This document shows, piece by piece, positions 35,210-43,819 of a DNA stretch of 64,000 nt; position 1 is the stretch's first letter, and every line of letters starts with the position of its first letter. A program made the position numbers and the translations under genes. Under the pieces are notes generated by a model. It did no database searches, was not told where the DNA came from, and saw nothing but the letters and a program-made list of their open reading frames with translations. Source of the stretch: JAOUJD01 sp963726405 (GTDB taxonomy: Bacteria; Pseudomonadota; Gammaproteobacteria; Burkholderiales; Burkholderiaceae_F); assembly GCA_963726405.1 (NCBI GenBank), contig CAVSCF010000005.1, positions 124,001 to 188,000 on the forward strand, in the 5' to 3' direction.

Positions 35210-37248
35210 TTCTTTCCCTTGGCGATGACTGCATTCACCGTGGCAACGAGGTTGTCCACGGTCAACCCGAAATGCTTGTAGACGGCCGGGGCCGGGGCGG
35301 ACTCGCCGAAGCGGTCGACGCCGAGCACGGCGCCGCTGGCCCGGACGTATTTCCACCAGAAGTCGGTCACGCCGGCTTCGATGGCAATCCGCGGCAATCC
35401 CTCAGGCAAAACGGTTGCCTTGTAGGCGGCCTCCTGGCGGTCGAAAACGGTGGTCGAAGGCATCGACACCACCCGGACCGCGATCCCCTGTCCCGCCAGC
35501 GCCTTCTGCGCCTCAACCGCGAGCGGAACTTCCGAGCCGGTGGCGATCAGCACCGCCTGCGCCTTCTTCAATCCGCCGGGCGCTTCGGCGAGCACATACG
35601 CGCCGCGCCGGATGGCGCCCGCATCGACATCGCGCGGCGTGAACGGCACGGCCTGGCGCGACAGCGCGAGAGAGGTCGGACCGTCCGTCCGCTCGATGGC
35701 CGCCGCCCAGGCGACCAGCGTCTCGGCGGTGTCCGCCGGCCGCCAGACGTCCATGTTCGGGATGAGTCGCAGGCTGGCGACGTGTTCCACCGCCTGGTGC
35801 GTCGGGCCGTCCTCCCCGAGTCCGATCGAGTCGTGCGTGAACACGAACACGACGCGCTGCTTCATCAGCGCCGCCATGCGCAGCGCGTTGCGGGCGTAAT
35901 CCGAGAACACCAGGAAGGTGGCGACGAACGGAAGGAAGCCGCCGTGCAGCGCGGCGCCATTGGCGATGGCGCACATGCCGAACTCGCGGACCCCGTAGTT
36001 GATGTGGCGGCCGTTGAGCGCGTTCGGCCGCATCGCCGCGGCCTTGCTCCACTTGGTCAGGTTGCTGCCCGTGAGGTCCGCAGAGCCGCCCAGCATCTCC
36101 GGCAGCGCGGGCGCGAGCGCTTCGATCGCGAGTTGCGATGCCTTGCGCGTGGCCACCGCCTCGCGTTTCTCGCCGGCGGCGGCGAGCGCCGCGTCGAGCG
36201 TGGAACGGTATCGGGCCGGAAGCGCGGTGCTCAGGCGCCGCTCGAATTCGCCGGCTTCCTGCGGATAGCGCTCCGAGTAGGCGTGGAAGAGCCTCTTCCA
36301 GCCGGCCTCGCGCGCGGCCCCCGCGCGCCGGGCATCCCACGAGGCATACACGTCCCCGGGAACGAGGAACGGTTCGTGCGGCCAGCCCATGGCATCGCGC
36401 GTCGCGACGATTTCGCTTTCTCCCAGTGCCTCGCCGTGCGCCTTCTCGGTACCCGCGCGGTTCGGGGAGCCCTTGCCGATGATCGTCTTCGCAACGATGA
36501 GCGTGGGCTTGTCGCTGCTCCTGCTCTTCGCGATCGCGTGGTCCACCGCGTGGACGTCATGGCCGTCGACGGGGCCGATGACGTTCCACCCGTAGGCGCG
36601 AAAGCGTTGCGCGGTGTCGTCGGTGAACCAGTGCTCGACTTCACCATCGATCGAAATGCCGTTGTCGTCGTAGATCGCGACGAGCTTGCCGAGCTGCCAT
36701 GTGCCGGCCAGCGAAGCGGCCTCGTGCGAAATTCCTTCCATCAGGCAGCCGTCGCCGAGGAACACGTACGTACGATGGTCGACGATCTCGAACCCGGGCC
36801 TGTTGAATTCCGCCGCGAGCAACTTTTCCGCCAGCGCCATTCCGACGGCGTTCGCGAAGCCCTGCCCGAGCGGTCCGGTCGTCGTCTCCACGCCGGGTGT
36901 CATGCCGTGCTCGGGGTGCCCGGGCGTGCGGCTGTGCATTTGCCGGAAGTTGCGGACTTCACTCATTGGCAAGTCGTAGCCGGTCAGGTGCAGCAGCGCG
37001 TAAAGCAGCATCGAGCCGTGGCCGTTCGAGAGCACGAAACGGTCGCGGTTGGCCCAGTGCGGATTCGCCGGGTTGTGCGACAGGTGCCGGCCCCACAACG
37101 CGACGGCGATCTCCGCCATGCCCATCGGCATGCCGGGATGGCCCGAGTTCGCCTTCTGCACGGCATCCATCGCCAGCGCGCGGATCGCGTTGGCCATTTG
37201 CACCGTGCTTTTATCGGAGAGCGCACCCGGCGCGGGAGAATCGTTCAT
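35206..37248 (-). CDS. tkt: Transketolase
   Basis: 680-residue thiamine-diphosphate enzyme of the pentose phosphate pathway. Signatures: RALAMDAVQKANSGHPGMPM (22-41), the cofactor motif GDGCLMEGISHEAASLAG with NGIS, and GVREFGMCAIANG plus TGSEVPLAVEA in the pyrimidine and C-terminal domains. Start MNDSPAPG at 37248; further open codons upstream lack family similarity. Last base of the stop overlaps gap. The upstream 517 bases hold the presumed promoter. Confidence 0.96.
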   Translation of the reverse strand: MNDSPAPGALSDKSTVQMANAIRALAMDAVQKANSGHPGMPMGMAEIAVALWGRHLSHNPANPHWANRDRFVLSNGHGSMLLYALLHLTGYDLPMSEVRNFRQMHSRTPGHPEHGMTPGVETTTGPLGQGFANAVGMALAEKLLAAEFNRPGFEIVDHRTYVFLGDGCLMEGISHEAASLAGTWQLGKLVAIYDDNGISIDGEVEHWFTDDTAQRFRAYGWNVIGPVDGHDVHAVDHAIAKSRSSDKPTLIVAKTIIGKGSPNRAGTEKAHGEALGESEIVATRDAMGWPHEPFLVPGDVYASWDARRAGAAREAGWKRLFHAYSERYPQEAGEFERRLSTALPARYRSTLDAALAAAGEKREAVATRKASQLAIEALAPALPEMLGGSADLTGSNLTKWSKAAAMRPNALNGRHINYGVREFGMCAIANGAALHGGFLPFVATFLVFSDYARNALRMAALMKQRVVFVFTHDSIGLGEDGPTHQAVEHVASLRLIPNMDVWRPADTAETLVAWAAAIERTDGPTSLALSRQAVPFTPRDVDAGAIRRGAYVLAEAPGGLKKAQAVLIATGSEVPLAVEAQKALAGQGIAVRVVSMPSTTVFDRQEAAYKATVLPEGLPRIAIEAGVTDFWWKYVRASGAVLGVDRFGESAPAPAVYKHFGLTVDNLVATVNAVIAKGKK

Positions 37249-37765
37249 TGGGAGCCAGTCAGGGCGATGAGTGTCGGAATGCCGGAACGGAACCGCCCGA
37301 GAAACGTGAGGCAGCGGCGCCTGCGGGAAAACGCGAATTTTAGCAAAGGGGCACCGCCTGCCCGTCCCTGTAGCGCCATCGGTGACGGTCTTCACGCGCT
37401 TGATCCTCGCCGGTGCGCCGCCAGCTATGCGAAGAGGAGAAAGCCGAGCTTTCGCTCCACGCCGGCAACGGCTCGCTCGGAAGTTGAAGATTCAAATCGC
37501 GCGCGATTTGGGCTACCATTCCACGCTTTACCAAATTCGATCCGGAAACAGGACGCAACGGGCGCCCGAGTCGCGGCAACGACAGTACCAACGCCGCGCA
37601 CGAAGGCAACGAGCCGCTAGGCAGCATCTTCCCGCCAAAGCCAGCAGGGGCAGCGCAAGCTGCATTGACTCGCGTGCCGCGCCACAGCGTGCGAGTCCCG
37701 GATCGTGGGGTTGCGACGCAAGTCGCGATTCAGGTCGATATGGGCGGACCTGCTGGGGGACGAAG
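37249..37765. other. Divergent tkt / speDE upstream region, palindrome-rich, no gene
   Basis: No supported gene in these 517 bases. Structures seen are a perfect 16-base palindrome AAATCGCGCGCGATTT (37494-37509), a hairpin GACTCGC/GCGAGTC with a 17-base loop (37667-37697), and a weaker stem TGCGAC/GTCGCG just after it. GGGGGA before ATG 37766 is the speDE ribosome-binding site. The first could be an operator; the others lie in what should be the speDE leader. No promoter boxes are convincing. Confidence 0.45.
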
Positions 37766-39109
37766 ATGCAAGGCCTTCACCTGACTGGCGATCTGTTCGA
37801 ATGCGGCTGCAGCGCAGCCTTGCTGACGGATCTAGAGAATCTTTCCACGCTGTGCCGGAATGCGACGAACGACGCGAAGCTGACGATCGTCGACGAGAAG
37901 TGGCACGTCTTTCCCGACTGGAACGAGCAACCCGGCGGGATCACCGGCACCATCCTGCTCGCCGAGTCGCACCTTGCGATCCACACGTGGCCCGAGCGCC
38001 GCGGGGTGACGCTGGATGTCTACGTCTGCAACTTCACGGCTGACAACACCGGCAAGGCCGAGCAGTTGTTCGATGCGCTGATGATGGCGTTCCGGCCGAA
38101 GAGCGAGGTCGTGAACCGCATCACCCGCGGCGACCTCGCCGAGGACGCTGCGATCGCGGCGGCCGGGAAGTCGCAGCACACTGGCAGCGAGACGCCCGCC
38201 GTCGTGCGGGGCAACTTCATTTTCGACTGGCTGAACGCGCATTCCGGCTACGGTTACACCTCGACCGAAAAGCTGGAGGAAATCCAGACGCCCTTTCAGC
38301 GCGTCGAGGTCTACGACACTCGGCAGTTCGGGAAACTGTTCCGCCTCGACGGCCGCCTGATGACATCCGAGGGCGACGAGTTCTTCTATCACGAGTGCAT
38401 GACGCACCCGGCCGCGCTCGCGCATCCGAACCCCGAGTCGATTCTCGTGATCGGCGGCGGCGACGGCGGCTCGTCGGAGGAACTGTTCAAGCATCCGGGC
38501 GTCAAGCGCATCGTGATGGCCGAACTCGACCCGGTCGTCATCGACATTTCGAAGAAGTGGCTGGGCGCGATCCACAAGGGCGTGTTCGACGATCCGCGGC
38601 TCGAGGTGAAGATCGGCGACGGTTTCGACTACGTGAAGTCGGCGTCCGAACGCTTCGACATGATCGTGCTCGATCTCACCGACCCCGATACGCCGGCCTT
38701 TCACCTGTACTCGGAAGAATTCTTCCGCATGTGCCAGCGCATCCTCAAGCCGGGCGGGATGCTGACGCTGCATCTCGGCTCACCGGTGTACCAGGCGGAA
38801 ACCGTCCGGAAGAACGCGGCGAACCTGCGCAAGGTGTTCCGCCACGTTGCACCGATGTCGCTTTTCATCCCGCTCTACGGTTCGCTCTGGTGCCTCGCCG
38901 TGGCAAGCGACTCGATCGACCCGCGCGCGCTGTCGAACGAAACGCTCGCACAGCGGATGAACGACCGCCGGATCGAAGGACTCCGTTACTACTACCCCGG
39001 GCTGCATCAGGCGCTGTTCGCGCTGCCGCTGTTCGCGCAGGAACTGACGCAGCCGCCGAGCTCCGCCGCTGGCAGCACCCCGCGCGTGCCGCAGCTGCGC
39101 GCGGCGTGA
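37766..39109 (+). CDS. Bifunctional SpeD-SpeE fusion (AdoMet decarboxylase - spermidine synthase)
   Basis: 447 residues. The N-terminal 120 are a class 1b S-adenosylmethionine decarboxylase: Ser68 in LLAESHLAIHTWPE (the pyruvoyl precursor), His73, and Cys88 in DVYVCNF are all kept. Residues about 148-430 are spermidine synthase: GYTSTEKLEEIQTPFQRVEV, YHECMTHPA, GGGDGG (230-235) and DLTDPD (303-308). The fusion would make decarboxylated AdoMet and use it for spermidine in one chain, after self-cleavage at the Ser68 site. A terminator follows. The upstream leader is palindrome-rich. Confidence 0.92.
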   Translation: MQGLHLTGDLFECGCSAALLTDLENLSTLCRNATNDAKLTIVDEKWHVFPDWNEQPGGITGTILLAESHLAIHTWPERRGVTLDVYVCNFTADNTGKAEQLFDALMMAFRPKSEVVNRITRGDLAEDAAIAAAGKSQHTGSETPAVVRGNFIFDWLNAHSGYGYTSTEKLEEIQTPFQRVEVYDTRQFGKLFRLDGRLMTSEGDEFFYHECMTHPAALAHPNPESILVIGGGDGGSSEELFKHPGVKRIVMAELDPVVIDISKKWLGAIHKGVFDDPRLEVKIGDGFDYVKSASERFDMIVLDLTDPDTPAFHLYSEEFFRMCQRILKPGGMLTLHLGSPVYQAETVRKNAANLRKVFRHVAPMSLFIPLYGSLWCLAVASDSIDPRALSNETLAQRMNDRRIEGLRYYYPGLHQALFALPLFAQELTQPPSSAAGSTPRVPQLRAA

Positions 39110-39129
39110 AGCGGGCATAGGCCGACACC

Positions 39130-39155
39130 GGGCCGGCGCATGCCGGCCCTTTTTC
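39130..39155 (+). terminator. Rho-independent terminator of speDE
   Basis: GGGCCGGC, loop GCAT, GCCGGCCC (39130-39149), a perfect eight-base stem, followed by TTTTTC. It lies 20 bases after the speDE stop. It also argues against an ATG at 39140 (inside the loop) as the rsmE start. Confidence 0.9.
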
Positions 39156-39169
39156 TTCCAGGACGCGAC

Positions 39170-39898
39170 GTGGCTGATCCGCGCTTCTTCCTCGACGCCG
39201 AACTGGCCGCCGGCGCCACGATCGACCTGCCGGGCAGCATCGCGCATCACGCGACCCGCGTACTCCGTCTGCGCGACGCCGATCCGATCGTGCTGTTCAA
39301 CGGCCGCGGCGGTGAGTATCAGGGCCGTTTGACGGCGCACGGAAGCCGTGCCGAACTCATCGCCCACGTCCCGGTCGAGCGCGAGTCGGCGATCGCGGTG
39401 ACGCTGCTGCAGGCGTGGATCGCCACCGACAAGCTGGAATGGGTCGTGGAGAAGGCCGTCGAACTCGGGGTTGCCAGCGTCGTCCTCGTGCCGGCGCGAC
39501 GCAGCGTCGTGCAACTCGAGGGCACGCGACTGGCGAAACGGATGGCGCGCCTTCGCGAGATCGTGGTCGCGGCGTGCTGCCAGTGCGGGCGGAATCGGGT
39601 GCCGGACATCGAGGAGTGCGCTGACCTGAGCGAGGGCCTGCTCCGTGCCGCATCGAATGCACTTGGAGTGGTGCTGCAGCCAGACGCCGCGGAGCCGCTT
39701 GCCGATCTGGCGCGCTCTGCTGCCGCATCGTTCGCCATCGCGGTCGGCCCCGAGGGAGGCTTCGATGCGGCCGAACTCGCGCTCGCCGCGCGCGCCGGAT
39801 ATCGCACGGTGCGCCTCGGGCCACGCATTCTCCGCACGGAAACCGCGGGGCTCGCGGCGCTGTCTACACTGCAGGCCAGCGTCGGCGATTTTCGCTGA
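39170..39898 (+). CDS. rsmE: 16S rRNA m3U1498 methyltransferase
   Basis: 242-residue SPOUT-knot methyltransferase that modifies U1498 of 16S rRNA. N-terminal PUA-like part (PRFFLDAEL, HHATRVLRLRDADPIVLFNG) and knot part (AIAVGPEGGFDAAELALAAR, LGPRILRTETAGLAAL) are present. GTG 39170 is preferred because AGGA sits upstream and the earlier ATG lies inside the preceding terminator hairpin. Confidence 0.93.
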   Translation: MADPRFFLDAELAAGATIDLPGSIAHHATRVLRLRDADPIVLFNGRGGEYQGRLTAHGSRAELIAHVPVERESAIAVTLLQAWIATDKLEWVVEKAVELGVASVVLVPARRSVVQLEGTRLAKRMARLREIVVAACCQCGRNRVPDIEECADLSEGLLRAASNALGVVLQPDAAEPLADLARSAAASFAIAVGPEGGFDAAELALAARAGYRTVRLGPRILRTETAGLAALSTLQASVGDFR

Positions 39899-39938
39899 CC
39901 GTTCACCTACACGACATCAATCACACCGGAGAAGATTC

Positions 39939-40373
39939 ATGGGACTGCTCGATTCCATACTCGGCAGCGCACTCGGACATGGCGCAGGCGGCGAGGGAAA
40001 CCAGGGCGCTGCGGCGCTGATGCAACTCGCCCTGCAACTGCTCGCCGGTAATGCCGGCGGGGCCGGCCAGAGTGGCGGCGGGCTGACGGATCTGCTGCGG
40101 CAGTTCCAGCAGGCCGGCCTCGGCTCGCAGGCGGATTCGTGGGTCGGCACCGGGCAGAACATGCCGATATCGCCCGACCAGTTGCTGCAGGTCTTCGGGC
40201 GCGGCCGCGTCGAACAGATGGCCGCTTCCACCGGACTGGACGTCGATCAGGTGTCGAACGGACTGTCGGATCTGCTGCCGCAACTGATCGACCGCGTCAC
40301 TCCGCAGGGACAGGTGCACGAAGCCGGGCTCGAAGACGCACTGGCCGACCTGTCGCGCATGCTGCCGCGCTAG
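39939..40373 (+). CDS. YidB-like (DUF937) protein
   Basis: 144 residues: MGLLDSILGSALG, a Gly/Ala/Gln-rich segment, then DSWVGTGQNMPISPDQLLQV and SNGLSDLLPQLIDRVTPQG, the YidB/DUF937 core. Soluble, function unknown. Its TAG and the stop of the convergent barstar gene overlap in CTAG, so the two genes share 4 bases at their ends. Confidence 0.87.
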   Translation: MGLLDSILGSALGHGAGGEGNQGAAALMQLALQLLAGNAGGAGQSGGGLTDLLRQFQQAGLGSQADSWVGTGQNMPISPDQLLQVFGRGRVEQMAASTGLDVDQVSNGLSDLLPQLIDRVTPQGQVHEAGLEDALADLSRMLPR

Positions 40374-40774
40374 CGGTAGAACACGCGGAACGGCACACCG
40401 CCTTCCGCGTAGTGGTCCGCCACGTCGCGAAATACGTCAAGCAGGGCGTCACGCTCCTCGACGCCGAAGCGTTCCGTGTACGGGAGAGGATCGAGCACGA
40501 CGACCGCCCCCTTGTCCACCGGCCATGTCTCTTCGTCCGTCAGGGAGTCGTACAGCGCGTCGAGGTTCGCGCCGAACCAGGCGGGAAGATTGAACGCGTG
40601 ACCGAGCATCCGCATTGCGGAGGGCTTGTCCTTGCAGCCCGACAGATCCGCGAGGACGAAACGCTGACCGGCGTCTTTCGACCAGGCGCGCAGGCTTTCC
40701 ACGTTGAGGCCGCGCAGCGACCGCACGCACTGGCCCGGCAGGTCGTCCAGCCGTTCGATGTGCCGGGCTTTCAT
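40370..40774 (-). CDS. Barstar-family ribonuclease inhibitor
   Basis: 134 residues with the barstar fold: FVLADLSGCKDKPSAMRMLG, then FNLPAWFGANLDALYDSL, the typical helix that blocks the RNase active site, and AVVVLDPL. It lies directly downstream of a barnase-like gene with a four-base ATGA overlap (40771-40774), the normal toxin-inhibitor order. It should stay in the cytoplasm to protect the cell before the RNase is exported. Confidence 0.92.
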   Translation of the reverse strand: MKARHIERLDDLPGQCVRSLRGLNVESLRAWSKDAGQRFVLADLSGCKDKPSAMRMLGHAFNLPAWFGANLDALYDSLTDEETWPVDKGAVVVLDPLPYTERFGVEERDALLDVFRDVADHYAEGGVPFRVFYR

Positions 40775-41154
40775 TCGCGGATCCGCCTGAACGTGTTGTA
40801 GTGGTCGTCGGTGTAGTAGTACTCACCGCTGGTTGCCGGATCGCGTGCGGCTCCGCGTCCTGCGACGATGCGCCGTGCACCGCGATCGCGCGAGTGGGGC
40901 GTCTTCACAGTGTATTCCGTGTAGTACCCGCGCGACTGCGGCGGCAACTGCTTCTCGCGATTGCCGAAGACCGTGGCGTCCTTCCTGTACGGAAAGGGGC
41001 CGCCGCGCTTGATCAGCGCAAGGGTCTCCTGGGCCTCGGCCGGAAGCTCGTCGATGCGGACTTCGGCCGTCGCTGAAGCAACGTCGCGCGCGCCGGCGGG
41101 CGCCGTGCCGAGCAGGGCGACCGCCGCGAACAGCAGGACGCGGAGCAAGCGCAT
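40771..41154 (-). CDS. Secreted barnase-like (RNase N1/T1) ribonuclease
   Basis: 127 residues. Signal peptide 1-22, then a microbial ribonuclease fold: LALIKRGGPFPYRKDATVFG, YYTEYTVKTPHSRDRGARRIVAG and a final TSGEYYYTDDHYNTFRRIRE. Candidate catalytic residues are Glu80, Arg94/95 and His118, in the barnase order Glu-Arg-His. It probably cleaves RNA after G residues outside the cell. Coupled to the barstar gene. Confidence 0.92.
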   Translation of the reverse strand: MRLLRVLLFAAVALLGTAPAGARDVASATAEVRIDELPAEAQETLALIKRGGPFPYRKDATVFGNREKQLPPQSRGYYTEYTVKTPHSRDRGARRIVAGRGAARDPATSGEYYYTDDHYNTFRRIRE

Positions 41155-41156
41155 CG

Positions 41157-43469
41157 CTACAGCAGCTCGGGCTGCCGCACGGAGTTCGCCTCGAGCACGG
41201 TCAACGCAGTCATGTTCACGATGCGACGCACCGTGGCCGACGGCGTGAGGATGTTCACGGGCCTGGCCGCGCCGAGCAGGATCGGCCCGATCGCGATGTT
41301 GTTGCCTGCCGTGGTCTTGAGCAGGTTGTACGAAATGTTGGCCGACTCGATGTTCGGGCAGACGAGCAGGTTCGCGTCTCCCTTCAACGTCGAAAACGGC
41401 ATGAGCGAGCGGCGGACGCCTTCGTCCACCGCGGAGTCGGCGTGCATCTCGCCGTCGATCTCGAGCTCGGGCGCCTGCTCGCGGACGAGGGCCAGCGCGC
41501 GCCGCATCTTCAGCGCCGACGGGCTGTCGCTCGAGCCGAAATTCGAATGCGACAGCAACGCGATCTTCGGCAGGATGCCGAGGTGCTTCATCTGCTCCGC
41601 CGCCATGATCGTGATTTCGGCGAGCTGCTCCGCGGTCGGATCGAGATTGACGTGCGTATCGACCAGCGCGAGCTGCCTTCCCTGCAGCATGACGATGTTC
41701 ATTGCCGCGTATTCGCCGACGCCGGGCCGCTTCCCGATCACCTGGTCGATGTACGCCAGGTGCTGGCCATGGGTGCCGAAGGTTCCGCAGATCATGCCGT
41801 CGGCGTCACCCTTGTGGATCATCATCGAGCCGATCAGCGTGAGCCGGCGGCGCATCTCCAGCCTGGCGTACTGCAGCGTGATTCCCCGCCGCGCGGCCAG
41901 CCGGTGATACGTTTCCGCGTAGTCCCGATAGTGCGGATCGGACTCCGGATTGATCAGCGAGAAGTCGACGTTCGCCCGCATGCGCAGGCCGAACCGCTCG
42001 AGGCGCTTGTCGATCACCGCGGGCCGGCCGATCAGGATCGGCGCTGCAAGCTTCTCGTCGACCACCACCTGCACGGCACGCAGCACACGCTCTTCCTCAC
42101 CCTCGGCGAACACGATGCGTGACTTGCCGCCGGAAGCCACCGCGCTTTTCGCGGTCGCGAAGATGGGCTTCATGAACGTGCCGGAGTGATAGACGAACTG
42201 CTGCAGCTGGTCCCGGTAGGCGTTCATGTCCGCGATGGGGCGGGTCGCGACGCCGCTGTCCATCGCCGCGCGCGCCACCGCCGGCGCGATGCGCGTGATA
42301 AGACGCGGATCGAACGGCTTCGGAATCAGGTACTCCGGGCCGAACCTCAGGTTGGTGATTCCATAGGCGGAGGCCACCACGTCGCTCTGCTCTTCCTGCG
42401 CGAGCGCAGCAATCGCCTCCACCGCGGCGACCTCCATCTGCGCGGTAATCGTCGTCGCTCCGACGTCCAGCGCACCGCGGAAGATGAACGGGAAGCACAG
42501 GACGTTGTTCACCTGGTTCGGATAATCGGTGCGGCCGGTTGCGATCACCGCGTCGTCGCGCACCGCCTTGACCAGCTCCGGCATGATTTCCGGAGTGGGG
42601 TTGGCCAGCGCAAGGATCAGCGGACGCGCCGCCATCGTCTTCACCATCTCCTGCTTCAGCACGCCGCCGGCGGACAAGCCGAGGAAGATGTCGGCGTCCT
42701 GGATCACTTCCGCCAGCTTCCGCGCCGAGGTCGGCTGCGCAAAGCGCGCCTTGTCGTCGTCCATCAGGACCGTGCGGCCCTGGTACACCACGCCTTCGAT
42801 GTCCGTCACCCAGATGTGCTCGCGTGGCAGGCCGAGTTCGACCAGCAACTGCAGGCACGCAAGGGCCGCCGCGCCGGCCCCGCTCGTCACGAGTTTCACC
42901 TTCCTGATGTCCTTGCCGACGACCTTCAGGCCGTTCAGCACCGCGGCGCTGACGATGATCGCGGTGCCATGCTGGTCGTCGTGGAAGACGGGGATCTTCA
43001 GGCGCTCGCGCAGCTTGCGCTCGACATAGAAGCATTCCGGCGCCTTGATGTCCTCGAGGTTGATGCCACCGAACGTGGGTTCGAGCGCGGCAATGACCTC
43101 GATCAGCTTGTCGGGGTCCAGCTGGTTCACCTCGATGTCGAACACGTCGATCCCGGCGAACTTCTTGAAGAGGACGGCCTTGCCCTCCATCACCGGCTTG
43201 GCGGCCAGCGGTCCGATGGCGCCGAGGCCCAGCACCGCGGTGCCGTTCGTCACCACGCCGACCAGGTTGGCGCGCGCGGTGTAGCGCGCCGCTGTCGACG
43301 GATCCGCATGGATCGCCTCGCACGCCGCGGCCACCCCGGGTGAGTACGCCAGCGCCAGGTCGCGCTGGTTGACCAGTTGCTTCGTTGGAGCGATCGAAAT
43401 CTTCCCGGGCGTCGGCTTCTCGTGATACTCGAGCGCCGCCCGGCGCAGGTCGTCGTGATCGGATGCCAT
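41157..43469 (-). CDS. maeB: NADP-dependent malic enzyme with phosphotransacetylase-like domain
   Basis: 770 residues. The N-terminal 410 are a malic enzyme (SIAPTKQLVNQRDLALAYSP, FHDDQHGTAIIVSAAVLNGL, GAGAAALACL NAD(P) loop) that turns malate into pyruvate, CO2 and NADPH. The C-terminal third (GKSRIVFAEGEEERVLRAVQ, PILIGRP, then a phosphate acetyl/butaryl transferase-type core) resembles phosphotransacetylase but is usually regulatory in MaeB. Length is that of the MaeB type. It starts 350 bases from the next gene, across a small-RNA locus. Confidence 0.95.
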   Translation of the reverse strand: MASDHDDLRRAALEYHEKPTPGKISIAPTKQLVNQRDLALAYSPGVAAACEAIHADPSTAARYTARANLVGVVTNGTAVLGLGAIGPLAAKPVMEGKAVLFKKFAGIDVFDIEVNQLDPDKLIEVIAALEPTFGGINLEDIKAPECFYVERKLRERLKIPVFHDDQHGTAIIVSAAVLNGLKVVGKDIRKVKLVTSGAGAAALACLQLLVELGLPREHIWVTDIEGVVYQGRTVLMDDDKARFAQPTSARKLAEVIQDADIFLGLSAGGVLKQEMVKTMAARPLILALANPTPEIMPELVKAVRDDAVIATGRTDYPNQVNNVLCFPFIFRGALDVGATTITAQMEVAAVEAIAALAQEEQSDVVASAYGITNLRFGPEYLIPKPFDPRLITRIAPAVARAAMDSGVATRPIADMNAYRDQLQQFVYHSGTFMKPIFATAKSAVASGGKSRIVFAEGEEERVLRAVQVVVDEKLAAPILIGRPAVIDKRLERFGLRMRANVDFSLINPESDPHYRDYAETYHRLAARRGITLQYARLEMRRRLTLIGSMMIHKGDADGMICGTFGTHGQHLAYIDQVIGKRPGVGEYAAMNIVMLQGRQLALVDTHVNLDPTAEQLAEITIMAAEQMKHLGILPKIALLSHSNFGSSDSPSALKMRRALALVREQAPELEIDGEMHADSAVDEGVRRSLMPFSTLKGDANLLVCPNIESANISYNLLKTTAGNNIAIGPILLGAARPVNILTPSATVRRIVNMTALTVLEANSVRQPELL

Positions 43470-43584
43470 GGTTTCCCGGAAAGGGGTGTCGGTCGACGAT
43501 TATCGCCGCCCACCGCTTCCGTGCCGGTGACGGAAGGTCGCGCCAAGGGACCGTGACCTTCTCGAAATTGACCTAGACAAACTA

Positions 43585-43612
43585 TTGACTTTCTCGGTCA
43601 GGTTTGTACACT
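43585..43612 (+). promoter_or_regulatory. Sigma-70-type promoter of the predicted small RNA
   Basis: TTGACT at 43585-43590 and TACACT at 43607-43612 with a 16-base spacer; the flank is markedly A/T-richer than the region. Nothing but the structured RNA below follows it, so the transcript should start near 43619. Confidence 0.65.
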
Positions 43613-43618
43613 TGCGCC

Positions 43619-43726
43619 ATTGCACAGGCCCATCAAACGGCCTGAACGCGACAAACCTTCGGTCGGCGCTCTCCTCCCTCCCTCTCAGGCCAACTCAGGT
43701 GCGTTCAGGCGGATGGGTCTTTTTTT
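43619..43726 (+). ncRNA. Predicted small RNA with terminator, unknown family
   Basis: About 108 bases from the promoter start to seven T (43720-43726). The ends pair: CCCATC (43629-43634) with GATGGG (43712-43717) and GCCTGAACGC (43640-43649) with GCGTTCAGGC (43701-43710), a ten-base perfect stem. The interior contains a small ACC/GGT hairpin and the pyrimidine tract CTCTCCTCCCTCCCTCTC, able to pair with AGGAGG-type ribosome-binding sites. No open reading frame is supported. Whether it is a trans-acting sRNA or a leader is unknown; the next gene starts about 95 bases later, beyond the terminator, so a leader is less likely. Confidence 0.65.
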
Positions 43727-43819
43727 GTCTACGCCAAACGGAATAGTGGGCGCTGACATCGAGCCAGCCAGCCCGGCGAGGGGGCCCGACTAGAATCCAG
43801 CGTCCCCCAAGAGACGCAC

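Noticed and set aside
35272..37620. A 782-codon frame antisense to transketolase
   Set aside because: Long antisense frames are expected opposite high-GC genes; the residue mix is Arg/Gly/His-rich and matches nothing, while tkt is unmistakable.
43470..43819. A leader or riboswitch of the aminotransferase
   Set aside because: The terminator ends about 93 bases before the start codon, and no known aptamer signature was seen; an independent small RNA fits better.
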